Part shown: positions 31,187 through 43,543 of the stretch, piece after piece | Layout: the number at the start of each line of letters is the position of its first letter | Position numbering within the stretch: position 1 is the stretch's first letter | Assembly: GCF_002112505.1 (NCBI RefSeq) | Contig: NZ_NEHW01000003.1 | Location: 310,001-374,000, forward strand | DNA length: 64,000 nucleotides | Source: Pseudomonas sp. R28(2017) | GTDB taxonomy: Bacteria > Pseudomonadota > Gammaproteobacteria > Pseudomonadales > Pseudomonadaceae | Direction: 5' to 3' | Position numbers and translations under genes: made by a program | The notes under the pieces: generated by a model | Told to the model about the DNA's origin: nothing | Database searches by the model: none | Seen by the model: only the letters and a program-made list of their open reading frames with translations

Positions 31187-32431
31187 GTGAAAACTGCTGT
31201 AGCCCCCCTTCCTGCCGAGCCAGAACCTGCCCCCCTGAACGAAATGTGGATCGAGAAAGGCACCCCGGCCTTCATGAAGACCGTGCTGGCACTGTTCAGC
31301 GGCGGCTTTGCCACGTTCGCCCTGCTGTACTGCGTGCAGCCGATGATGCCGCTGCTGTCGAAGGAATTTTCCATCAACGCGGCGCAGAGCAGCCTGGTGC
31401 TCTCGGTGTCGACCGCGATGTTGGCGTTCGGCCTGTTGATCACCGGCCCGATCTCCGACCGCATCGGCCGCAAGCCGGTCATGGTCTTTGCCTTGGTCTG
31501 CGCCGCCCTGTCGACCCTGGCCAGCGCGGTGATGCCGAGCTGGGAACTGGTACTGGCCACCCGCGCCTTGGTCGGCCTGTCGCTGAGCGGCCTGGCAGCG
31601 GTGGCGATGACCTACCTGAGCGAAGAGATCCACCCGCAGCACATCGGCCTGGCCATGGGCCTGTACATTGGTGGCAACGCCATCGGCGGCATGAGCGGGC
31701 GGTTGATCACCGGTGTGCTGATCGACTTCGTCAGCTGGCACACGGCGATGCTGACCATCGGCGGCCTGGCCCTGGTGGCGGCGCTGGTGTTCTGGAAAGT
31801 GCTGCCCGAGTCGCGCAACTTCCGCCCGCAGCTGATGAGTCCACGCAACCTGCTCAATGGCTTCGTCATGCACTTCAAGGATGCCGGGCTGCCGTGGCTG
31901 TTCCTCGAAGCCTTCCTGCTGATGGGCGCCTTCGTCACTCTGTTCAACTACATCGGCTACCGCCTGCTGGCCGAGCCTTACCACATGAACCAGGCGCTGG
32001 TCGGCTTGTTGTCGGTGGTGTACCTGTCGGGCATCTATAGCTCGGCGCAAGTTGGCGCACTGGCTGACAAGCTGGGCCGGCGCAAGGTGTTCTGGGCCAG
32101 TATCGTGGTCATGGCAGGCGGCTTGCTGATGACCCTGGCCAACCCGCTGGCGCTGGTGATTGTCGGCATGCTGGTGTTCACCTTCGGCTTCTTCGGCGCG
32201 CATTCGGTGGCCAGCAGCTGGATCGGCCGTCGGGCGCTGAAGGCCAAGGGGCAGGCTTCGTCGCTGTACCTGTTCAGTTATTACGCAGGGTCCAGCGTGG
32301 CCGGTACGGCGGGCGGGGTGTTCTGGCATCAATGGGGGTGGAACGGCATCGGCTTGTTCATCGGCAGCCTGCTGGCGGTGGCGTTGCTGGTGGCCCTGCA
32401 CCTGAGCAAGCTACCGCCAAAATCGGTGTGA
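31187..32431 (+). CDS. MFS efflux transporter, YnfM type
   Basis: A 414-residue inner-membrane transporter with about twelve spans. It closely resembles E. coli YnfM, for example in GTPAFMKTVLALFSGGFATF, FALLYCVQPMMPLLS, GLSLSGLAAVAMTYLSEE and GFFGAHSVASSWIGRRA. The start is the GTG at 31187, with AGAGG eight bases before it; a TTG at 31130 lies in the promoter gap. The substrate is not known from sequence. The divergent LysR gene probably regulates it. Confidence 0.9.
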   Translation: MKTAVAPLPAEPEPAPLNEMWIEKGTPAFMKTVLALFSGGFATFALLYCVQPMMPLLSKEFSINAAQSSLVLSVSTAMLAFGLLITGPISDRIGRKPVMVFALVCAALSTLASAVMPSWELVLATRALVGLSLSGLAAVAMTYLSEEIHPQHIGLAMGLYIGGNAIGGMSGRLITGVLIDFVSWHTAMLTIGGLALVAALVFWKVLPESRNFRPQLMSPRNLLNGFVMHFKDAGLPWLFLEAFLLMGAFVTLFNYIGYRLLAEPYHMNQALVGLLSVVYLSGIYSSAQVGALADKLGRRKVFWASIVVMAGGLLMTLANPLALVIVGMLVFTFGFFGAHSVASSWIGRRALKAKGQASSLYLFSYYAGSSVAGTAGGVFWHQWGWNGIGLFIGSLLAVALLVALHLSKLPPKSV

Positions 32432-32435
32432 AGCA

Positions 32436-32524
32436 TTCGCGGGCACGCCCGCTCCCACAGGGACCGCGCCTCACTTTAGGTCAGCGCTGTACCTGTGGGA
32501 GCGGGCGTGCCCGCGAAAGGGCCC
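32436..32524. repeat. REP pair between the MFS gene and hemE
   Basis: Inverted REP units at 32436-32462 and 32492-32524. Both carry GGGCACGCCC or GGGCGTGCCC cores, a matched variant of the usual GGGCAAGCCC, so the two units correspond to each other. Confidence 0.9.
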
Positions 32525-32540
32525 TAAAGTCAGCTCAACA

Positions 32541-32566
32541 AAAAGCCCGGCACTTGGCCGGGCTTT
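32541..32566. terminator. Bidirectional terminator, MFS gene and hemE
   Basis: AAAAGCCCGGC, a four-base loop and GCCGGGCTTTT form a symmetrical stem with T tracts both ways, between convergent genes. Confidence 0.88.
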
Positions 32567-32580
32567 TCGTTTCAGGGCGC

Positions 32581-33645
32581 TTACTGGTGGTACTGCGCCG
32601 ACAGTTCATGCACGGCGTTGATGAACACACCCGCATGCTCCGGGTCGACTTCTGGTGTGATGCCATGGCCCAGGTTGAATACATGGCCAGTGCCGTGGCC
32701 ATAACTGGCCAGAATGCGCGCGACTTCGTTGCGGATAGCTTCTGGCTTGGCGTACAGCACGGTCGGGTCCATGTTGCCCTGCAGGGCCACTTTGTCACCG
32801 ACGCGGCGGCGGGCGTCGCCGATTTCGCAGGTCCAGTCCAGGCCCAGCGCGTCGGCGCCGGCTTCGGCGATGCTTTCCAGCCAAAGGCCGCCGTTCTTGG
32901 TGAACAGAATTACCGGCACCTTGCGCCCTTCGTGCTCGCGAATCAGGCCGCTGACGATCTTGCGCATGTAAGCCAGGGAGAACTCCTGGTAGGCCGCCGC
33001 CGACAGGTTGCCGCCCCAGGTGTCGAAGATCTGCACCGCCTGGGCACCCGCGAGGATCTGCCCGTTGAGGTAGCTGGTGACCGACTGGGCCAGCTTGTCC
33101 AGCAGCAGGTGCAAGGCTTGCGGGTTGTCGTAGGCCATGGCCTTGGTCTTGCGGAAGTCCTTCGACGAGCCGCCTTCGACCATGTAGGTGGCCAGGGTCC
33201 ATGGGCTGCCGGAGAAGCCGATCAACGGGACGCGGCCGTTGAGCTCGCGGCGGATGGTGCTGACCGCGTCCATCACGTAGCCGAGGTCTTTCTGCGGGTC
33301 AGGGATCGGCAGCGCTTCGATGTCGGCAGGGGTGCTGATGACCTTCTTGAAACGCGGGCCTTCGCCGGTTTCGAAGTACAGGCCCAGGCCCATGGCGTCA
33401 GGGATGGTGAGGATGTCCGAGAACAGGATCGCCGCGTCCAGCGGGTAGCGGTCCAGCGGCTGCAGGGTGACCTCGCAGGCGAACTGCGGGTTCATGCACA
33501 GGCTCATGAAATCACCGGCCTTGGCGCGGCTGGCGCGGTACTCCGGCAGGTAACGGCCGGCCTGGCGCATCATCCAGACAGGGGTGACGTCTACGGGTTG
33601 CTTGAGCAGTGCACGCAGGAAACGATCGTTCTTCAGGGCAGTCAT
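32581..33645 (-). CDS. hemE: Uroporphyrinogen decarboxylase
   Basis: Converts uroporphyrinogen III to coproporphyrinogen III in haem synthesis. The 354 residues match the family, starting with [34 protein letters not shown], whose Arg residues and Asp (in [13 protein letters not shown]) form the active site, and including [16 protein letters not shown]. It is a single-gene unit between a terminator and a REP pair. Confidence 0.97.
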   Translation of the reverse strand: MTALKNDRFLRALLKQPVDVTPVWMMRQAGRYLPEYRASRAKAGDFMSLCMNPQFACEVTLQPLDRYPLDAAILFSDILTIPDAMGLGLYFETGEGPRFKKVISTPADIEALPIPDPQKDLGYVMDAVSTIRRELNGRVPLIGFSGSPWTLATYMVEGGSSKDFRKTKAMAYDNPQALHLLLDKLAQSVTSYLNGQILAGAQAVQIFDTWGGNLSAAAYQEFSLAYMRKIVSGLIREHEGRKVPVILFTKNGGLWLESIAEAGADALGLDWTCEIGDARRRVGDKVALQGNMDPTVLYAKPEAIRNEVARILASYGHGTGHVFNLGHGITPEVDPEHAGVFINAVHELSAQYHQ

Positions 33646-33763
33646 GTCGGCATCCGGAAAAATAGTGCGGGCATTTTCTCAGACGCCAGCGCAAAAGGCA
33701 CGGTCAAGACCATGCGTTTTGTCTATTGGGTGCCACAGATCAAACGATTTTGTATACAAAAAA

Positions 33764-33831
33764 GCTTCGCGGGCAAGTCCGCTCTCACAGGATATGCACA
33801 TCATCCTGTGGGAGCGGGCTTGCCCGCGAAT
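33764..33831. repeat. REP pair between hemE and gltD
   Basis: A tight inverted pair at 33764-33792 and 33804-33831. The left unit has two changes (AAGTCCGCTCTCAC) and the spacer is only about 11 bases, so the whole can fold as one long hairpin next to the gltD stop. It may act as the end of the gltBD transcript. Confidence 0.85.
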
Positions 33832-33839
33832 GCGATGGA

Positions 33840-35261
<1,422 letters not shown>

Positions 35262-35325
35262 TCAAAACCTCTTTACCGCAGTTGCCAGCCTCAGGCTGCA
35301 AGCTGCAAGACGATCACTTGAGCAC

Positions 35326-35350
35326 GACGGGCCCCGCGCACGGGGCCGTC
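35326..35350 (-). other. Hairpin between gltB and gltD
   Basis: GACGGGCCCCG, a CGCA loop and CGGGGCCGTC give a strong stem with no T tract. It lies in the gltB-gltD gap and may stabilise mRNA ends or lower gltD expression relative to gltB; this is inference. Confidence 0.55.
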
Positions 35351-35364
35351 ACTTGCAGCTGTTC

Positions 35365-38300
35365 TTACTGCGGGTTGGCACGGGTGCTGGACAGCAGTTG
35401 CTTGAGGTTGGCCGCCTTCGGCTTGACCAGCCAGAAGCGCCGCACATAGTCGTCCAGGTTCTCGAAGAGCTCACGCCCCCACTCGCTGCCGGTCTCTTCC
35501 ACGTATTCGCCAAGGACCCGCGCCAGGTGGCTGCGGTAGGCTTCCATCGCCTCACCACTGATGCGCTGGATTTCCACCAGCTCGTGGTTGAGTTTGTCGA
35601 CGAAGCTGTTGTCCATGTCGAGCACGTAGGCGAAGCCGCCAGTCATGCCAGAACCGAAGTTGTAACCGGTCTTGCCCAGAACGCAGACAAAGCCGCCGGT
35701 CATGTATTCACAGCAGTGATCGCCAGTACCCTCGACAACAGCGTGGGCGCCGGAGTTACGCACAGCGAAGCGTTCGCCCGCGGTACCAGCGGCGAACAGC
35801 TTGCCACCGGTGGCGCCGTACAGGCAGGTGTTGCCGACGATGGCACTGTGCTGGGTTGCAAACGGGCTGCCGGTTGGCGGCACGATGGTGACCTTGCCAC
35901 CGGTCATGCCCTTGCCGACGTAATCGTTGGCGTCGCCTTCCAGATGCAAGTTCAGGCCACCAGCGTTCCACACGCCGAAGCTCTGCCCGGCAGTACCCTT
36001 GAAGCGGAAGGTGATCGGCTTGTCGGCCATGCCCTGGTTGCCGTACAGCTTGGCGATTTCGCCAGAGATACGGGCACCGATGGAACGGTCGCAGTTGCAG
36101 ATGTCGAGGCTGAACTCGCCACCGGCCTGGTCGCGGATCGCCGGCAGGGCCATCTCGACCATCTTCTCGGCCAGCTCGCCCTTGTCGAACGGCGGGTTCT
36201 TGTCGACTTCGCAGAACTGCGGCTTGTCGGCCGGGATGTGCGAGCTGCCCAGCAGCGGGGTCAGGTCCAGGTACTGCTGGCGCTCGGTGTCGCCCGGCAG
36301 CACGTCAAGCAGGTCGGTACGGCCGATCAGCTCGCCGAGGCTGCGCACGCCCAGCTTGGCCAGCCACTCACGGGTTTCCTCGGCGACGAAGGTGAAGAAG
36401 TTGATCACCATGTCGACGGTGCCGATGTAGTGGTCCTTGCGCAGCTTGTCGTTCTGCGTGGCTACGCCGGTGGCGCAGTTGTTCAGGTGGCAGATGCGCA
36501 GGTACTTGCAGCCCAGGGCGATCATCGGCGCGGTGCCGAAGCCGAAGCTCTCGGCGCCGAGGATGGCTGCCTTGATCACGTCCAGGCCGGTTTTCAGGCC
36601 GCCGTCGGTCTGTACCCGCACCTTGCCGCGCAGGTCGTTGCCACGCAGGGTCTGGTGAGTTTCAGCCAGGCCCAGTTCCCACGGGGCGCCAGCGTACTTG
36701 ATCGAGGTCAGCGGCGAAGCACCTGTACCACCGTCGTAACCGGAGATGGTGATCAGGTCGGCATAGGCCTTGGCCACGCCGGCGGCGATGGTGCCAACGC
36801 CAGCCTCAGCTACCAGCTTGACCGAAACCAGAGCCTGCGGGTTGACCTGCTTGAGGTCGTAGATCAGCTGGGCCAGGTCTTCGATCGAGTAGATGTCGTG
36901 GTGCGGCGGTGGCGAAATCAGGGTCACGCCCGGTACCGCATAGCGCAGCTTGGCGATCAGGCCGTTGACCTTGCCGCCTGGCAGCTGGCCGCCCTCGCCG
37001 GGCTTGGCGCCCTGGGCAACCTTGATCTGCAGCACTTCAGCGTTGACCAGGTATTCCGGGGTCACGCCAAAGCGGCCGGTGGCCACCTGCTTGATCTTCG
37101 AGCTCTTGATGGTGCCGTAGCGCGACGGGTCTTCACCGCCCTCACCGGAGTTGGAGCGTGCGCCCAGGCGGTTCATCGCCTCGGCCAGGGCTTCGTGTGC
37201 TTCCGGCGACAGCGCGCCCAGCGAGATACCGGCGGAGTCGAAACGCTTGAGGATGGCCTCCAGCGGCTCGATCTGGTCCAGCGGCAGGGCCTCGTCGGCC
37301 ACCTTCACTTTCAGCAGGTCGCGGATCATCGACACCGGGCGCTGGTCGACCAGCGTGGTGTATTCCTTGAACTTGGCGTAGTCGCCCTGCTGCACGGCGG
37401 CCTGCAGGGTGTTGACCACGTCCGGGTTGTAGGCATGGTATTCGCCACCGTGGACGAACTTCAGCAGGCCACCTTGCTGGATCGGCTTGCGCGCGCTCCA
37501 GGCTTCGGCTGCCAGCAGCTTCTGGTCGCCTTCGAGGTCGACGAAGCGCGCACCCTTGATGCGGCTGGACACGCCCTTGAAGCTCAGGCCGACCACTTCC
37601 TCGGCCAGGCCCACGGCTTCGAACAGCTGGGCGCCACGGTACGAGGCGATGGTGGAGATACCCATCTTCGACAGGATCTTCAGCAGGCCCTTGGAGATGC
37701 CTTTGCGGTAGTACTTGAAGACTTCGTCCAGATCGCCCAGCACTTCACCGGTACGGATCAGGTCGGCCAGCACTTCGTAGGCCAGGTACGGGTACACGGC
37801 CGAGGCACCGAAGCCCAGCAGCACGGCGAAGTGGTGCGGGTCACGGGCAGTGGCGGTTTCGACCAGGATGTTGCTGTCGCAACGCAGGCCCTGCTCGGTC
37901 AGGCGGTGGTGCACGGCACCCACGGCCAGCGACGCGTGCACCGGCAGTTTGCCCGGGGCGATATAGCGGTCGCTCAGCACCAGCTGGGTCTTGCCGCCGC
38001 GCACGGCTTCTTCAGCCTGGTCGGCGATGTTGCGGATGGCCGCTTCCAGGCCGACGCTCTCGTCATAGTTGAGGTCGATCAGCTGGCGGTCGAAGCCTTC
38101 GCGCTCCAGGTTCATCAGCGAACGCCACTTGGCGGGCGAGATGACCGGGGAGCTGAGGATCACCCGCGAAGCGTGCTCCGGGGACTCCTGGAAGATGTTG
38201 CGCTCGGCGCCCAGGCAGATTTCCAGGGACATGACGATCGCTTCGCGCAGCGGGTCGATCGGCGGGTTGGTCACCTGGGCGAACTGCTGGCGGAAGAAGT

Positions 38301-39810
38301 CGTACGGCGAACGCACGCGCTGCGACAGCACGGCCATCGGCGTGTCGTCACCCATCGAGCCGACCGCTTCCTGGCCCTGCTCGCCGAGTGGGCGCAGCAC
38401 CTGGTCACGCTCTTCGAAGGTGACCTGGAACATCTTCATGTACTGCTTGAGCTGGTCAGCGTCGTAGCTGGCCACGCCCTGGTCGTCGGTCAGGGTCGCC
38501 TGGATGCGCAGGGCGTGCTGACGCAGCCAGCGCTTGTACGGGTGGCGCGACTTCAGGCGGTTGTCGATGGCGTCGGTGTCGAGGATCTGGCCGGTCTCGG
38601 TGTCCACGGCGAGAATCTGGCCCGGGCCGACACGGCCCTTGGCCAACACTTCCTCAGGCTGGTAGCCCCACACGCCGATTTCCGAGGCGATGGTGATGTA
38701 GCCATTGGTGGTCGTCACCCAGCGCGCCGGGCGCAGGCCGTTACGGTCGAGCAGGCACACCGCGTGGCGGCCTTCGGTCATGACGATACCGGCCGGGCCG
38801 TCCCACGGCTCCATGTGCATGGAGTTGTATTCGTAGAAGGCGCGCAGGTCGGCGTCCATGGTCTCGACGTTCTGCCAGGCTGGCGGTACCAGCATGCGCA
38901 CGCCGCGGAACAGGTCGATGCCGCCGGTGACCATCAGCTCCAGCATGTTGTCCATGCTCGAGGAGTCGGAACCGACACGGTTGACCAGCGGGCCGAGCTC
39001 TTCGAGGTCGGGGATCAGGTCGTTGGCGAACTTGGTGCGACGGGCCATGGCCCAGTTGCGGTTGCCGGTGATGGTGTTGATCTCGCCGTTGTGGGCGAGG
39101 AAGCGGAATGGCTGCGCCAGCGGCCATTTCGGCAGGGTGTTGGTGGAGAAGCGCTGGTGGAACACGCAGATCGCAGTTTGCAGGCGCTCGTCACCCAGGT
39201 CTGGGTAGAACGCCGCGAGATCGCGCGGCATCATCAGGCCTTTGTAGATGATGGTCTTGTGCGAGAAGCTGCAGATGTAGTGGTCGGCGTCGTGGGCGTT
39301 GGCCACGGACGAACGGCGACGGGCACTGAACAGCTTGATGGCGAATTCCTGATCGCTCAGGCCTTCACCGCCGATGAACACCTGCTCGATCTGCGGCAGG
39401 CGCTCCAAAGCCAGGCGACCGAGCACGCTGGTGTCGATCGGGACCTTGCGCCAGCCGACCAGCTTCAGGCCGGCAGCGACGATTTCGCGGTCCATGTTGG
39501 CGCGGGCAGCTTCGGCTTTGACCGGGTCCTGGTTGAAGAACACCATGCCGACGGCGTACTGCTTGGGCAGCTCGACGGCGAAGTGTTCCTGGGCCACGGC
39601 ACGCAGGAATTGATCAGGCTTCTGCATGAGCAGACCGCAACCGTCACCGGTCTTGCCGTCGGCGTTGATGCCGCCGCGGTGGGTCATGCAGGTCAGTGCC
39701 TGCATGGCGGTTTGCAGAAGGTGGTGGCTCGGTTCGCCCGTCATATGGGCGATCAGGCCAAAACCACAGTTGTCCTTGAATTCTTCGGGATGGTACAGAC
39801 CTGTTTTCAT
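35365..39810 (-). CDS. gltB: Glutamate synthase large subunit
   Basis: Takes the amide nitrogen of glutamine and makes glutamate from 2-oxoglutarate, completing the GS-GOGAT cycle with GlnA. The 1481 residues have an N-terminal glutamine amidotransferase domain whose nucleophile is Cys15 (KDNCGFG) after a short propeptide, a central domain, the FMN domain with [12 protein letters not shown], and the 3Fe-4S motif [15 protein letters not shown], then a beta-helix GXGXG domain at the end. I chose the ATG at 39810, giving the family N-terminus [11 protein letters not shown]. It is followed by gltD. Confidence 0.97.
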   Translation of the reverse strand: MKTGLYHPEEFKDNCGFGLIAHMTGEPSHHLLQTAMQALTCMTHRGGINADGKTGDGCGLLMQKPDQFLRAVAQEHFAVELPKQYAVGMVFFNQDPVKAEAARANMDREIVAAGLKLVGWRKVPIDTSVLGRLALERLPQIEQVFIGGEGLSDQEFAIKLFSARRRSSVANAHDADHYICSFSHKTIIYKGLMMPRDLAAFYPDLGDERLQTAICVFHQRFSTNTLPKWPLAQPFRFLAHNGEINTITGNRNWAMARRTKFANDLIPDLEELGPLVNRVGSDSSSMDNMLELMVTGGIDLFRGVRMLVPPAWQNVETMDADLRAFYEYNSMHMEPWDGPAGIVMTEGRHAVCLLDRNGLRPARWVTTTNGYITIASEIGVWGYQPEEVLAKGRVGPGQILAVDTETGQILDTDAIDNRLKSRHPYKRWLRQHALRIQATLTDDQGVASYDADQLKQYMKMFQVTFEERDQVLRPLGEQGQEAVGSMGDDTPMAVLSQRVRSPYDFFRQQFAQVTNPPIDPLREAIVMSLEICLGAERNIFQESPEHASRVILSSPVISPAKWRSLMNLEREGFDRQLIDLNYDESVGLEAAIRNIADQAEEAVRGGKTQLVLSDRYIAPGKLPVHASLAVGAVHHRLTEQGLRCDSNILVETATARDPHHFAVLLGFGASAVYPYLAYEVLADLIRTGEVLGDLDEVFKYYRKGISKGLLKILSKMGISTIASYRGAQLFEAVGLAEEVVGLSFKGVSSRIKGARFVDLEGDQKLLAAEAWSARKPIQQGGLLKFVHGGEYHAYNPDVVNTLQAAVQQGDYAKFKEYTTLVDQRPVSMIRDLLKVKVADEALPLDQIEPLEAILKRFDSAGISLGALSPEAHEALAEAMNRLGARSNSGEGGEDPSRYGTIKSSKIKQVATGRFGVTPEYLVNAEVLQIKVAQGAKPGEGGQLPGGKVNGLIAKLRYAVPGVTLISPPPHHDIYSIEDLAQLIYDLKQVNPQALVSVKLVAEAGVGTIAAGVAKAYADLITISGYDGGTGASPLTSIKYAGAPWELGLAETHQTLRGNDLRGKVRVQTDGGLKTGLDVIKAAILGAESFGFGTAPMIALGCKYLRICHLNNCATGVATQNDKLRKDHYIGTVDMVINFFTFVAEETREWLAKLGVRSLGELIGRTDLLDVLPGDTERQQYLDLTPLLGSSHIPADKPQFCEVDKNPPFDKGELAEKMVEMALPAIRDQAGGEFSLDICNCDRSIGARISGEIAKLYGNQGMADKPITFRFKGTAGQSFGVWNAGGLNLHLEGDANDYVGKGMTGGKVTIVPPTGSPFATQHSAIVGNTCLYGATGGKLFAAGTAGERFAVRNSGAHAVVEGTGDHCCEYMTGGFVCVLGKTGYNFGSGMTGGFAYVLDMDNSFVDKLNHELVEIQRISGEAMEAYRSHLARVLGEYVEETGSEWGRELFENLDDYVRRFWLVKPKAANLKQLLSSTRANPQ

Positions 39811-40184
39811 AGACACTTTCTCACCAGGTTCACCTCTCAACCGGAGGTAAATCTCTTTTATGTACAACCACTTACCATCCACGCCGATCAAATGCCAGCT
39901 TTTTTGCGGTGGCCATGGAAAACCATTGTTGCACAGCGACAGTCATACCCACAAATTTTCATGTCTCACCATTGAAAATTTATGTCGCAATTTTGAATGT
40001 TTTGCGCCGTACGCCGTGATAGCGGCTTGGTTCGAGTCTGAAGCGTTTCAGCCATGACTGCAACAGAGGCTTGTGGCCGGCAGTCTGGGACAGAAAAGCC
40101 TGCCGCGCTCAGGCGCAGCAGGCTATTCGAATGTCGTTAATCGCTCAGCAACTGGGCGGCGGGGGTGATGCCGCCCGGCAGGTA
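39811..40184 (-). promoter_or_regulatory. gltB upstream region with candidate operator sites
   Basis: 374 bases without a gene. It holds a perfect AT-rich inverted repeat, AAATTTTC-N13-GAAAATTT (39953-39981); a minus-strand TGTCGC-N8-AA (39926-39941), the form given for Pseudomonas ArgR half-sites; another TGTCGC on the plus strand at 39983-39988; and a weak sigma-54-like TGGCATTTGATCGGCG on the minus strand (39882-39897). None is decisive. The terminator of the upstream gene occupies 40094-40123. Confidence 0.4.
40094..40123 (-). terminator. Intrinsic terminator of the DamX-like gene
   Basis: On the minus strand the stem GCCTGC-T-GCGC/GCGC-G-GCAGGC has a four-base loop and is followed by TTTTCTG. 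It separates the aroKB transcript from gltBD. Confidence 0.8.
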
Positions 40185-41813
40185 TCAGCGGGCCGAAGCC
40201 AGCTCTTGTTGGACGCTGGCAACGGTACGTGGCCAAGGTTTACCAGCCTGGACCTTCGCTGGCAAGTTCTTGATTGCCGCAACCGCTGCGTCGCGGTTGG
40301 CAAAGTTGCCGTAGGTGACCACATACAGTGGCTTGCCCTGCAGGTTTTTCTTGAAGTAGCGATACTCGCCACCCTGTGCCTTGACGAAGGCCTGGGCCGA
40401 CGCCTCGGAACTGGTGCCGAGGATCTGCACCACATAGTTGCCAGGCTTCTGGCCCGAGTACCAGCCACTGCTGCCGGTGCCGCCGGCAGCCGGTTTTTCC
40501 ACCGGCTTGGCGGCTGGCTTGGCGGTAGCGACCTGAGTCGGTGCCGATGCCGGCTTGGCAGGCGCAACCGGCTTGGCAGGCTGGGTAGCGACAGGTTTCG
40601 GCGCAGGCGCAACCGGCTGCACCGGCTGTACCGGCGCGGTAGCCTGGGCCATGCTCGGCGCCGGGCCGGCAGGCACGCCCTGGGGTGGCGCGATGGTGGT
40701 CACGGTCGGCGGGTTGCCAGGCTGCAAGGCGGTATCACCGGCAGGGCCACCCTCTTCGCCATCACCCATGCCGGCAGCTTGCGCCAGCGGCTCGCGCATC
40801 ACCGGCTGGGACTGGCCCACCAGCGGCAGCGGCATCGGCTGCGACTGGCCGGAGAACTCGATGGCCGGGTTACCGTTGTTCGATTGGGCGCCACCTGGTT
40901 GGCCCTCGCCCAATGGCAGCTGGGCCTGGGCCACAGGCGCCTCGGCAGGGGCCTTGTCGCCCTTTTTAGGCATCAGCACCGCAGCACCTACGGCCACCAC
41001 GACGACAGCGGACAGCGCGAGCACGTGTTTCTTAGGCATTTTGAACCCCATGGATGGTCGCTTGACCGTGGTACGGCTGGCGATCATGGCTTCGATCAAA
41101 GTATCGCGGGCGACCTGGTTGATGTTGCCAGGCCATCCGTCGGAGTTTTCATGAATATCGACTAGCTGTTCACGGCTGAACACCTCGATGCCCCGGCCAG
41201 CGCCTTCCAGGCGTTGCTCCAGGTACTCGCGGGTTTCTTCCTCGCTGTACGGGGCGAGCTCTATGACGTGGAAGCGCTCTTCCTCGACCTGGATCTCGTC
41301 CAACCCGGCAATCAGCGACGGCTCGCCGAACAGGAACACGTGCGGGCGCCCTTCTGGTAGCCCAGCCGCCAGTTCCAGCAACGCTTGGAGTGCCGACTCG
41401 TCGAGTTGTTCCGCATCGTCAACCAGCAGATAGACTTCCTGCCCGGTCAGTGCCAGTTGCACCACCTTGTTCAGGATCGCCTGCACTTCTGGCTGGGCCA
41501 CTTCCAGTGTTTGCGCCACCTGGCCAAGCACACTGGCGGCATCGCTGGCGCCGCGGGCAGATACCACCACGCTCAGCACCGACTGTTTGTTGGTACTGGC
41601 CACCAGGGCCTGGCGCAACAGGGTCTTGCCGCTGCCCACGGGGCCTGTGACCACCAGCATCAGCTGGCTGTAGCGCGCCAGGTGATGCAACTGGCCCAGC
41701 ACCGGCTTGCGCTGGGCGGGGAAGAACTTGAAGCCGGGCACACGCGGCGCGAACGGATCGTGGCTCAACTGGTAATGTTCGAGGAACGCCTCATCGGCAT
41801 GCAAACTGGTCAT
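40185..41813 (-). CDS. damX: SPOR-domain ATPase, DamX-like
   Basis: A 542-residue membrane protein expected to act at the division septum. An N-terminal AAA/ExeA-type ATPase domain (about 10-245) has Walker A GPVGSGKT and the Walker B-like YLLVDDAEQLD. One membrane span follows (about 259-279, VLALSAVVVVAVGAAVL), then a long Pro/Ala/Gln-rich linker (about 285-455) and a C-terminal SPOR domain (about 460-540, YVVQILGTSSEASAQAFV) that binds denuded glycan. It lies 15 bases after aroB, the conserved enterobacterial and pseudomonad order. Confidence 0.88.
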   Translation of the reverse strand: MTSLHADEAFLEHYQLSHDPFAPRVPGFKFFPAQRKPVLGQLHHLARYSQLMLVVTGPVGSGKTLLRQALVASTNKQSVLSVVVSARGASDAASVLGQVAQTLEVAQPEVQAILNKVVQLALTGQEVYLLVDDAEQLDESALQALLELAAGLPEGRPHVFLFGEPSLIAGLDEIQVEEERFHVIELAPYSEEETREYLEQRLEGAGRGIEVFSREQLVDIHENSDGWPGNINQVARDTLIEAMIASRTTVKRPSMGFKMPKKHVLALSAVVVVAVGAAVLMPKKGDKAPAEAPVAQAQLPLGEGQPGGAQSNNGNPAIEFSGQSQPMPLPLVGQSQPVMREPLAQAAGMGDGEEGGPAGDTALQPGNPPTVTTIAPPQGVPAGPAPSMAQATAPVQPVQPVAPAPKPVATQPAKPVAPAKPASAPTQVATAKPAAKPVEKPAAGGTGSSGWYSGQKPGNYVVQILGTSSEASAQAFVKAQGGEYRYFKKNLQGKPLYVVTYGNFANRDAAVAAIKNLPAKVQAGKPWPRTVASVQQELASAR

Positions 41814-41828
41814 TACGCTGTCACAACC

Positions 41829-42926
41829 TCAAAGCTGGGCCACGATCGCGCGGTAATCCGCCGACAGCGTGGCCTGAAGAATCTCTTTCGGATAGTCGTC
41901 GGTGATCACGGCCTCGCCCAGCTGGCGCAGCAGCACCAGGCGCAGGCGGCCATCGAGTACCTTCTTGTCGACCGCCATATGCTCCATGAAATGCGCCGGG
42001 GTCATTTCCTGTGGTGGCACCACCGGCAAACCTGCGTCCTGCAGCAGGCGGATTGCGCGATCTCGCTCGGCCTGGTCGATCCAGCCCAGGCGCATGGACA
42101 TTTCCAGGGCCATCACCGTGCCCGCAGCCACGGCTTCGCCGTGCAGCCATACACCGTAGCCCATGTGGGTTTCGATGGCATGGCCGAAGGTGTGGCCCAG
42201 GTTCAGCGTGGCACGCACGCCGGACTCACGTTCGTCGGCGCCGACCACGGCAGCCTTGGCAGCGCAGGAGCGGCTGATCGCCTCGGTCAGTGCAGCAGGC
42301 TCCAGGGCACGCAGGGCCTGCATATTGTCTTCGAGCCAGGCCAGGAACGGCTTGTCACAGATCAGGCCGTACTTGATCACTTCGGCCAGGCCTGCCGACA
42401 GCTCGCGCGCAGGCAGCGTCTTGAGGCTGGTGGTGTCGATCAGCACCGCGTTGGGCTGGTAGAAGGCACCGACCATGTTCTTGCCCAGCGGGTGGTTGAT
42501 GCCGGTCTTGCCGCCGACCGAGGAGTCGACCTGGGACAGCAGGGTGGTCGGCACCTGGATGAAGTCGACGCCACGCTGGTAGCAGGCCGCCGCAAAGCCG
42601 GCCATGTCGCCGATCACGCCGCCGCCGAGGGCTACCACGGTGGTACGGCGGTCATGCCGCGCCGTCAGCAGGCCATCGAAGATCAGCTGCAGGGTTTCCC
42701 AGTTCTTGTGGGCCTCGCCGTCCGGAAGGATCACCGGCAGCACCGAGTAGGCACCGAGGGTCTTGCTCAGGCGTTCGAGATACAGAGGCGCGACGGTTTC
42801 GTTGGAAACGATGGCGACCTGCCGCCCGCGGATATGCGGCGCCAGCAGTTCAGCCTGGTCCAGCAGGCCTTCGCCAATGTAGATCGGGTAGCTACGCTCG
42901 CCGAGGTCGACCTTTAGTGTCTGCAT
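41829..42926 (-). CDS. aroB: 3-dehydroquinate synthase
   Basis: Second enzyme of the shikimate pathway, making 3-dehydroquinate from DAHP with NAD and zinc. The 365 residues include the NAD region [44 protein letters not shown] and zinc ligands in [13 protein letters not shown] chose the ATG at 42926 ([15 protein letters not shown]); the longer frame enters aroK. The 94-base gap to aroK suggests one transcript. Confidence 0.97.
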   Translation of the reverse strand: MQTLKVDLGERSYPIYIGEGLLDQAELLAPHIRGRQVAIVSNETVAPLYLERLSKTLGAYSVLPVILPDGEAHKNWETLQLIFDGLLTARHDRRTTVVALGGGVIGDMAGFAAACYQRGVDFIQVPTTLLSQVDSSVGGKTGINHPLGKNMVGAFYQPNAVLIDTTSLKTLPARELSAGLAEVIKYGLICDKPFLAWLEDNMQALRALEPAALTEAISRSCAAKAAVVGADERESGVRATLNLGHTFGHAIETHMGYGVWLHGEAVAAGTVMALEMSMRLGWIDQAERDRAIRLLQDAGLPVVPPQEMTPAHFMEHMAVDKKVLDGRLRLVLLRQLGEAVITDDYPKEILQATLSADYRAIVAQL

Positions 42927-43020
42927 GTATCCCCACAATGTACTTGGGCGCGGCGCCGGCTGTGCGACCCGCGCGGTAACGTTGAACCTCGCCTCGGCGC
43001 TGGCCGAGAATAGTCCCGGC

Positions 43021-43539
43021 TTAGCGGGGCGGCAACTGCTGCAGGCGCTCGAGAATGTCGAGCACCACCATGCGTGGCGGCCGTTCGTCGGTTTCCACCA
43101 CCAGGTCAGCGATCTCGCGGTAGAGCGGGTCGCGCGCTTCCAGCAAGGCGCGCAGGGTCGCTTCCGGGTTGGCAGTGCGCAGCAACGGGCGGTTGCGATC
43201 GCGGGCGGTTCGCCCAACCTGTTGCTCCACCGAGGCATGCAGGTAGATCACCCGGCCGCCCTCGTGCAGCGCCTGGCGGTTTTCCGCACGCATTACCGCA
43301 CCGCCGCCGGTTGCCACGACCACGCCATCGAGCGCGCAGAGCTCGGCGATCATCGCCTGCTCACGGTCACGGAAGCCCGGTTCGCCTTCTTTATCGAAGA
43401 TCCACGGGATGTTGGCGCCGGTTCGCAGTTCGATTTCCTTGTCGGAATCCTTGAACAGCAGGCGCAGCTCTTTGGCCAACAGGCGCCCGATGGTGCTTTT
43501 ACCAGCGCCCATGGGCCCTACAAGTATCAAATTTCGCAC
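43021..43539 (-). CDS. aroK: Shikimate kinase
   Basis: Phosphorylates shikimate at the 3-hydroxyl. The 172 residues show Walker [10 protein letters not shown] (8-16), the shikimate-binding [11 protein letters not shown] and [10 protein letters not shown], and [11 protein letters not shown]. It begins four bases after the pilQ stop, so it is probably read through from the pilus genes as well as starting the aroKB unit. Confidence 0.96.
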   Translation of the reverse strand: MRNLILVGPMGAGKSTIGRLLAKELRLLFKDSDKEIELRTGANIPWIFDKEGEPGFRDREQAMIAELCALDGVVVATGGGAVMRAENRQALHEGGRVIYLHASVEQQVGRTARDRNRPLLRTANPEATLRALLEARDPLYREIADLVVETDERPPRMVVLDILERLQQLPPR

Positions 43540-43543
43540 AGAA

